A stretch of 64,000 nucleotides of DNA from Certhia americana (taxonomy: Eukaryota > Chordata > Aves > Passeriformes > Certhiidae): the NCBI GenBank assembly GCA_018697195.1, contig CM031864.1, positions 26,632,944 to 26,696,943 of the forward strand. Direction: 5' to 3'. The notes under the pieces are model-generated. The model made no database searches and had not been told where the DNA came from. It saw nothing but the letters and a program-made list of their open reading frames with translations. Each line of letters opens with the position of its first letter. Position 1 is the first letter of the stretch. The position numbers and the translations under genes were made by a program. Of the stretch, positions 60,441 through 64,000 are shown piece after piece.

Positions 60441-61984
60441 TTAGAAGTGCTTAATTATCAGCTCTACTTACTTTCATATTATTGCTTGTGCTCCATGCAG
60501 GATAGAGAAAGAAATCAGTTAGGAAAATGAGGGAGTCCTTCCTATGCACAGTTCCCTAATGGAGTAGACTCAGGAGAATCCCTCATGGCAACTTCACACC
60601 CTCAGAAAATGATTCTGCCCAACTGCATCCGAGTATCACTATCCTGATACAATTTTCATGGTCCGCAGGGTAAATATTTGATTTAATGGAGCAGTAAATT
60701 TAAAATGCCAAATGTCATTTCCTTCTCTTCCCTATAGTCTGAGGTTCGCTCACTGCAGTTAATTTTCTTTTCTGTTCAAATGCAGTGAAATACAAATCTG
60801 AAATTGAAGGTAACATCAAAAAAGAAATCTAGGGCAAACTTGAAACCCAGAAATATGATTTTGTTTAATCCATTTGTGTCTTTACAAAAAAAATTTAAAT
60901 TATCAAATATATCTTATATTGAAATGTTTGAATTGTTGTTCCTCCCAGGAGAAAATGTCTTTTGTTGTGAAATGAAAGGAAAATTTAAAAAAATAAATCT
61001 TAAGACTGAGGGGAGGGAATATAGAAACATATATGTGCTTATCTAAATACACTTCTTTGCCTTGCCTCACTTCACCTCGCCTTGCGCCTTGCCTGAAATT
61101 TCCTGAACTTCCATGAACTTCTCTTTCCTGAACTTTACTTCCCTTCACTTTCCTTCACTTCCACTTCCCCTTCTTTGCATCTGCCATTTTAAATCAGTGA
61201 TCAAAATCAGTCCTCTTGGACATTTTTTTCCCTGAGGGAAAAAGACTTTTAAAAACTTTTTTAAAATATTTGAATACTTTTTGCTTGCTTGCTCAGCCAC
61301 TCTGAAGAAGGATTGCAGCCACAGTCCTTCCTCCTTTTTCCTCAAGATCTAATACTTAAAATAACCCTTGCAATTCCATCCTTGTTTATACCAGAACATG
61401 CTAAAGATATTTCAAGTGTTTCTCAGATAGATTTACCTGTTCTTTACTCACAAAACTGACAGCTGGATTCTCCAATTTCATGACGAAAGTCATGCCCTGC
61501 CTCAATTATTCAGTAGCACAGCATTGTTTATTCCTTGACCTCACATCTTGAGGTGAAACTGATTTTCCAACACCGATTTTAAAGCACCTCCCTCAGGCAA
61601 TGTTCTGGACACCAGAAATTAGGTTCCAAAATTCCCAGTGCTGGGAGGGCTTTAAAATGGCATTGGGAATGCTGATAGTACCTTTAAACAAGCAGGCTGG
61701 GAAAAGAAAGCTCTGACCTACAGCTCTGGCACTTCCAAAAGTTATGTCCGGAAATGGGAATAAGAAAAATCCTGCAAGACCGAATTGAGGAAGCAGTACT
61801 GAGCCTTTTCTTAAGTTATGCCAGGCTGTATTTTCATATTTAATTAACTGTGGCTTCATCTCTGGGACCAAAGCTAAAAATATTTTTCATTTGTCTTTTC
61901 TGAGCAGCTAGAACACAACCAGGAAAGTGTTAGTACATTGGCTGTGGTGGATTTGGGGATGTAGGAGATCCCTCCCACTGTCCT
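60441..61984. other. unique DNA after the provirus, no gene seen
   Basis: It contains a pyrimidine-rich low-complexity tract (about 61050-61175) and a small hairpin at about 61224-61243 (tttttccc / gggaaaaa). No exon is supported, and no further retroviral domain was found. Confidence 0.6.
61050..61175 (+). repeat. CTT/CCTTG-rich low-complexity tract
   Basis: Irregular repeats such as ttgccttgcctcacttcacc, ctcgccttgcgccttgcc and cttcactttccttcacttcc. Confidence 0.8.
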
Positions 61985-62087
61985 GAGCAACATGACAAAT
62001 AGACTTACTCATAACCAAAAAAAAAAAAAAAAAAAAGTTTTCTGATTACTTTTTCTGGTGGGACAGTACCTTTTTTATGTTTTGCAG
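61940..62087 (+). mobile_element. diverged relative of the 56.6-kb A-tailed element
   Basis: The part before the A run (tgtggtggatttggggatgt; ctcataacc) is a diverged match to the 56765 copy. It is followed by 20 A (62017-62036) and then gttttctgattactttttct and ggtgggacagtacctttttt, nearly identical to 56904-56953. The orientation is the same as the two copies 5 kb upstream. Confidence 0.7.
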
Positions 62088-64000
62088 CCTTCTATTTAAT
62101 CTCCCTCTCCCTCTGTTGTCCATGGTTGTTCCTTCCCAAATCCACCCCAATCGCTCTTTTCCCTACTCACAGCCTTTCTCCTACACATCCAGCATATCTT
62201 ACGCTGCCCCCTTCTTTTGATATCATATAATTTGTTTCATATGCAAGGGGAGCTGATTGATGAGGACTTCTTTTTCCAGCTAGATGAGTGACCTGCTCCC
62301 AGGCTCTCATTGTGCTGCACAACTCCAACCCCTCCAACATCTGCTGGAAAGAAGCTGTAGGGAATCCAGGGGGCTCCTGGAATGCATGGAGGATAACTTA
62401 AGCCTACCAGAGGGAATGTGATCCTGGACATGTCTGGCACTGCAAACAAGGGAGAGTCACTCTTGGCCTACAGCAAAGGCTCTAAAACATTGAGATCGCA
62501 TTGCCTTGTCCTGAAAAGAACCCATCAAATAGGACCAGCCCCAGAAGAGTGTCCAGTTACAGGTGTAGGCAATGATTTCTCCAAGAAGGCGGCTGAGTTT
62601 GACACTGAGTACCCAAATCAGGTCATGACTTTTGTCTCTATGTGTTTGTCTCCTTCTTTTCCCTTGTAATCCCATTTGGCAAGATTCTTCCTTAGATACT
62701 TTTACTGCAAAACAGGCCTCTCAGTCCACATATCCTCAAACCATGTTTATTCTGCTCACGGGCAGGCTTCTTTTCCTGAATGTTCTTGTTTAAGTCTTCC
62801 TTCTTTAATTTATTATTTTTTGCATTGAAAATGTCCTGGACCAGAAAGCAGACAATCTCCCTCCACATACCCTTACACAACTGGAGGATTTTCCCAGGTT
62901 TCTCAGTTTCAGGAAGGAACTGTGACTACTTGAGTGCTTTGAATAGAACTAATTGTTTTATTCCTTTGTTGCATTCGTTCAGTTCAATATAATCATTGTT
63001 GGTAAAAACCCTTCATGTACAAATTGATAAAACACAGCACAAATTAATTTATTTCCTATAATATCTATAAATTACATCATTTCTAAGACACTCTCTGATA
63101 AAAAAAAAAAAAGGAAACAAAAAGAAAAAAAAAGATTAATCACTAATTTTGTCTTTGATTCCTCATCTGTAACTGCTACTGATTAAAGATGTTTTATATT
63201 CAGAACTGATCTCAAACTGTCTTCAGGGGCAGCTGGTGAAGACACTGAAAACACTGAAGGTTTCAGTGATATATTAAGAAACTAAGGCTAAGATAGCAAT
63301 TAATATATGTATAAAGAGATTAGTATGAATAAAGACAATATTAAACATTTACAGGTTATTCTAAAGATAAATTGTTAATGCCAGATTACTCCAGCTGTGG
63401 CCTAATCTCTGAGCTAGTTGTAGCAATTATATTAAATAGTTCAATAATAAAATCCATGGGAAAAACATTAGAAGAAATTCTTCTCTGAGAGGGCAGTGAG
63501 GCCATGGCATAGGTTGCCAAAACAAATTATTACACAAATAATCCCCTTGTATAATGAAGACACAAATTTTCAAGTGGAAAGGCTAAATTTTTGCTTGTGA
63601 ATTGTGTAAATTCTTTAAATGGGAAAAATACTTATTTAATTATAATTAGTGAATATATTTATCAAAAGTTTTGGGAAAATCAGAATGACTTGGTCACATC
63701 TCATTTAATTTTTAACTCAGATTATACTGAGTCCATGAAAGAACCTCCAGCATCTACATTTTAGAGAAGTAAATTCCTTCCAATACAGCTGTTGCCTTAT
63801 GCAAACAGGATCCTACTGCTCAGTCCTGCCTAATTAGACAGACTTAGTCCTTCCATATCTGAACACTTAATTTTGAGGCTGTAAATTCAGTTTTAATCAA
63901 AGGCAAGGTAAAAGCAATACTCGAAAAAAGCAGAGCACAAATATAAATGAAATATCAGCAAATAGCTCCCCTCTTGTGCTGCCAGACCCTAAACCGGCCT
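62088..64000. other. AT-rich unique DNA, no gene seen
   Basis: Short open frames on both strands with no recognisable product. A-rich runs lie at about 63101-63134 and a weak sense-strand CR1 scrap at about 63468-63520. Confidence 0.6.
63468..63520 (+). mobile_element. CR1 3' UTR scrap, sense (weak)
   Basis: agaagaaattcttctctgag, then agggcagtgaggccatggca and taggttgcc, matching an internal block of the CR1 3' region. Confidence 0.5.

Noticed and set aside
1..64000. Operons, CRISPR arrays, phage or bacterial mobile elements
   Set aside because: Nothing of the kind is present; the repeats and composition are those of a bird nuclear genome.

Overview
This window is almost certainly vertebrate nuclear DNA from a bird, most likely a passerine songbird. 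It is AT-rich and holds about two dozen 5'-truncated CR1 LINE fragments. These carry the typical 3' end (sense strand ...ATTCTATGATTCTATGA, or tcatagaatcacagaat when reversed). There are also several avian-type retroviral LTRs and one decayed ERVL-like provirus. None of the open frames looks like a host gene: they are short, AT-driven, or lie inside repeats. I found no rRNA, tRNA, CRISPR or bacterial-type feature. The window reads as a gene desert or the inside of a very large intron.

Layout. 1-4.1 kb: AT-rich unique DNA with a 38-base A run. 4.1-4.5 kb: possible minus-strand LTR. 4.5-22.7 kb: unique DNA with scattered CR1 ends at about 6.0, 8.5-8.9, 9.7, 10.7, 11.6, 17.4, 20.1 and 22.2 kb, short tandem repeats, and a perfect 17-bp-arm palindrome at 19.94 kb. 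22.7-26 kb: a compositionally foreign block made of an LTR-like segment, an AAAAT microsatellite, a GC-rich stretch, a CCTT-rich tract, a 38-bp minisatellite at 24.87-25.11 kb, and a second LTR-like segment. 28.4-28.8 kb: minus-strand solo LTR. 29-42 kb: more CR1 ends, an 18-bp minisatellite inside 32.2-32.3 kb, a 47-base T run, and a cluster of three CR1 fragments in opposing orientation at 39.3-40.4 kb.

43.2-43.9 kb: a well-preserved GC-rich solo LTR on the plus strand with TATA box, poly(A) signal and duplicated U3 motif. 44-56 kb: mostly unique AT-rich DNA with (TA)n, (AC)n and four CR1-free or CR1-poor stretches. 56.6-62.1 kb: the densest mobile-element region. It holds two tandem A-tailed copies of one element, a CR1 fragment, a plus-strand ERVL-like 5' LTR, a leader with hydrophobic open frames, and broken gag and protease remnants. 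The provirus ends before any reverse transcriptase. A diverged relative of the A-tailed element follows at 62.0 kb. 62.1-64 kb: AT-rich unique DNA with a CR1 scrap.

There is no set of genes working together here, and I did not find a previously undescribed functional system. The most checkable oddities are the ERVL LTR hairpin, the hydrophobic leader frames ahead of gag, the tandem A-tailed element, the stop-free 38-bp minisatellite, and the 17-bp near-duplication flanking the 43-kb LTR. Family names come from recognition by eye; no database search was possible.
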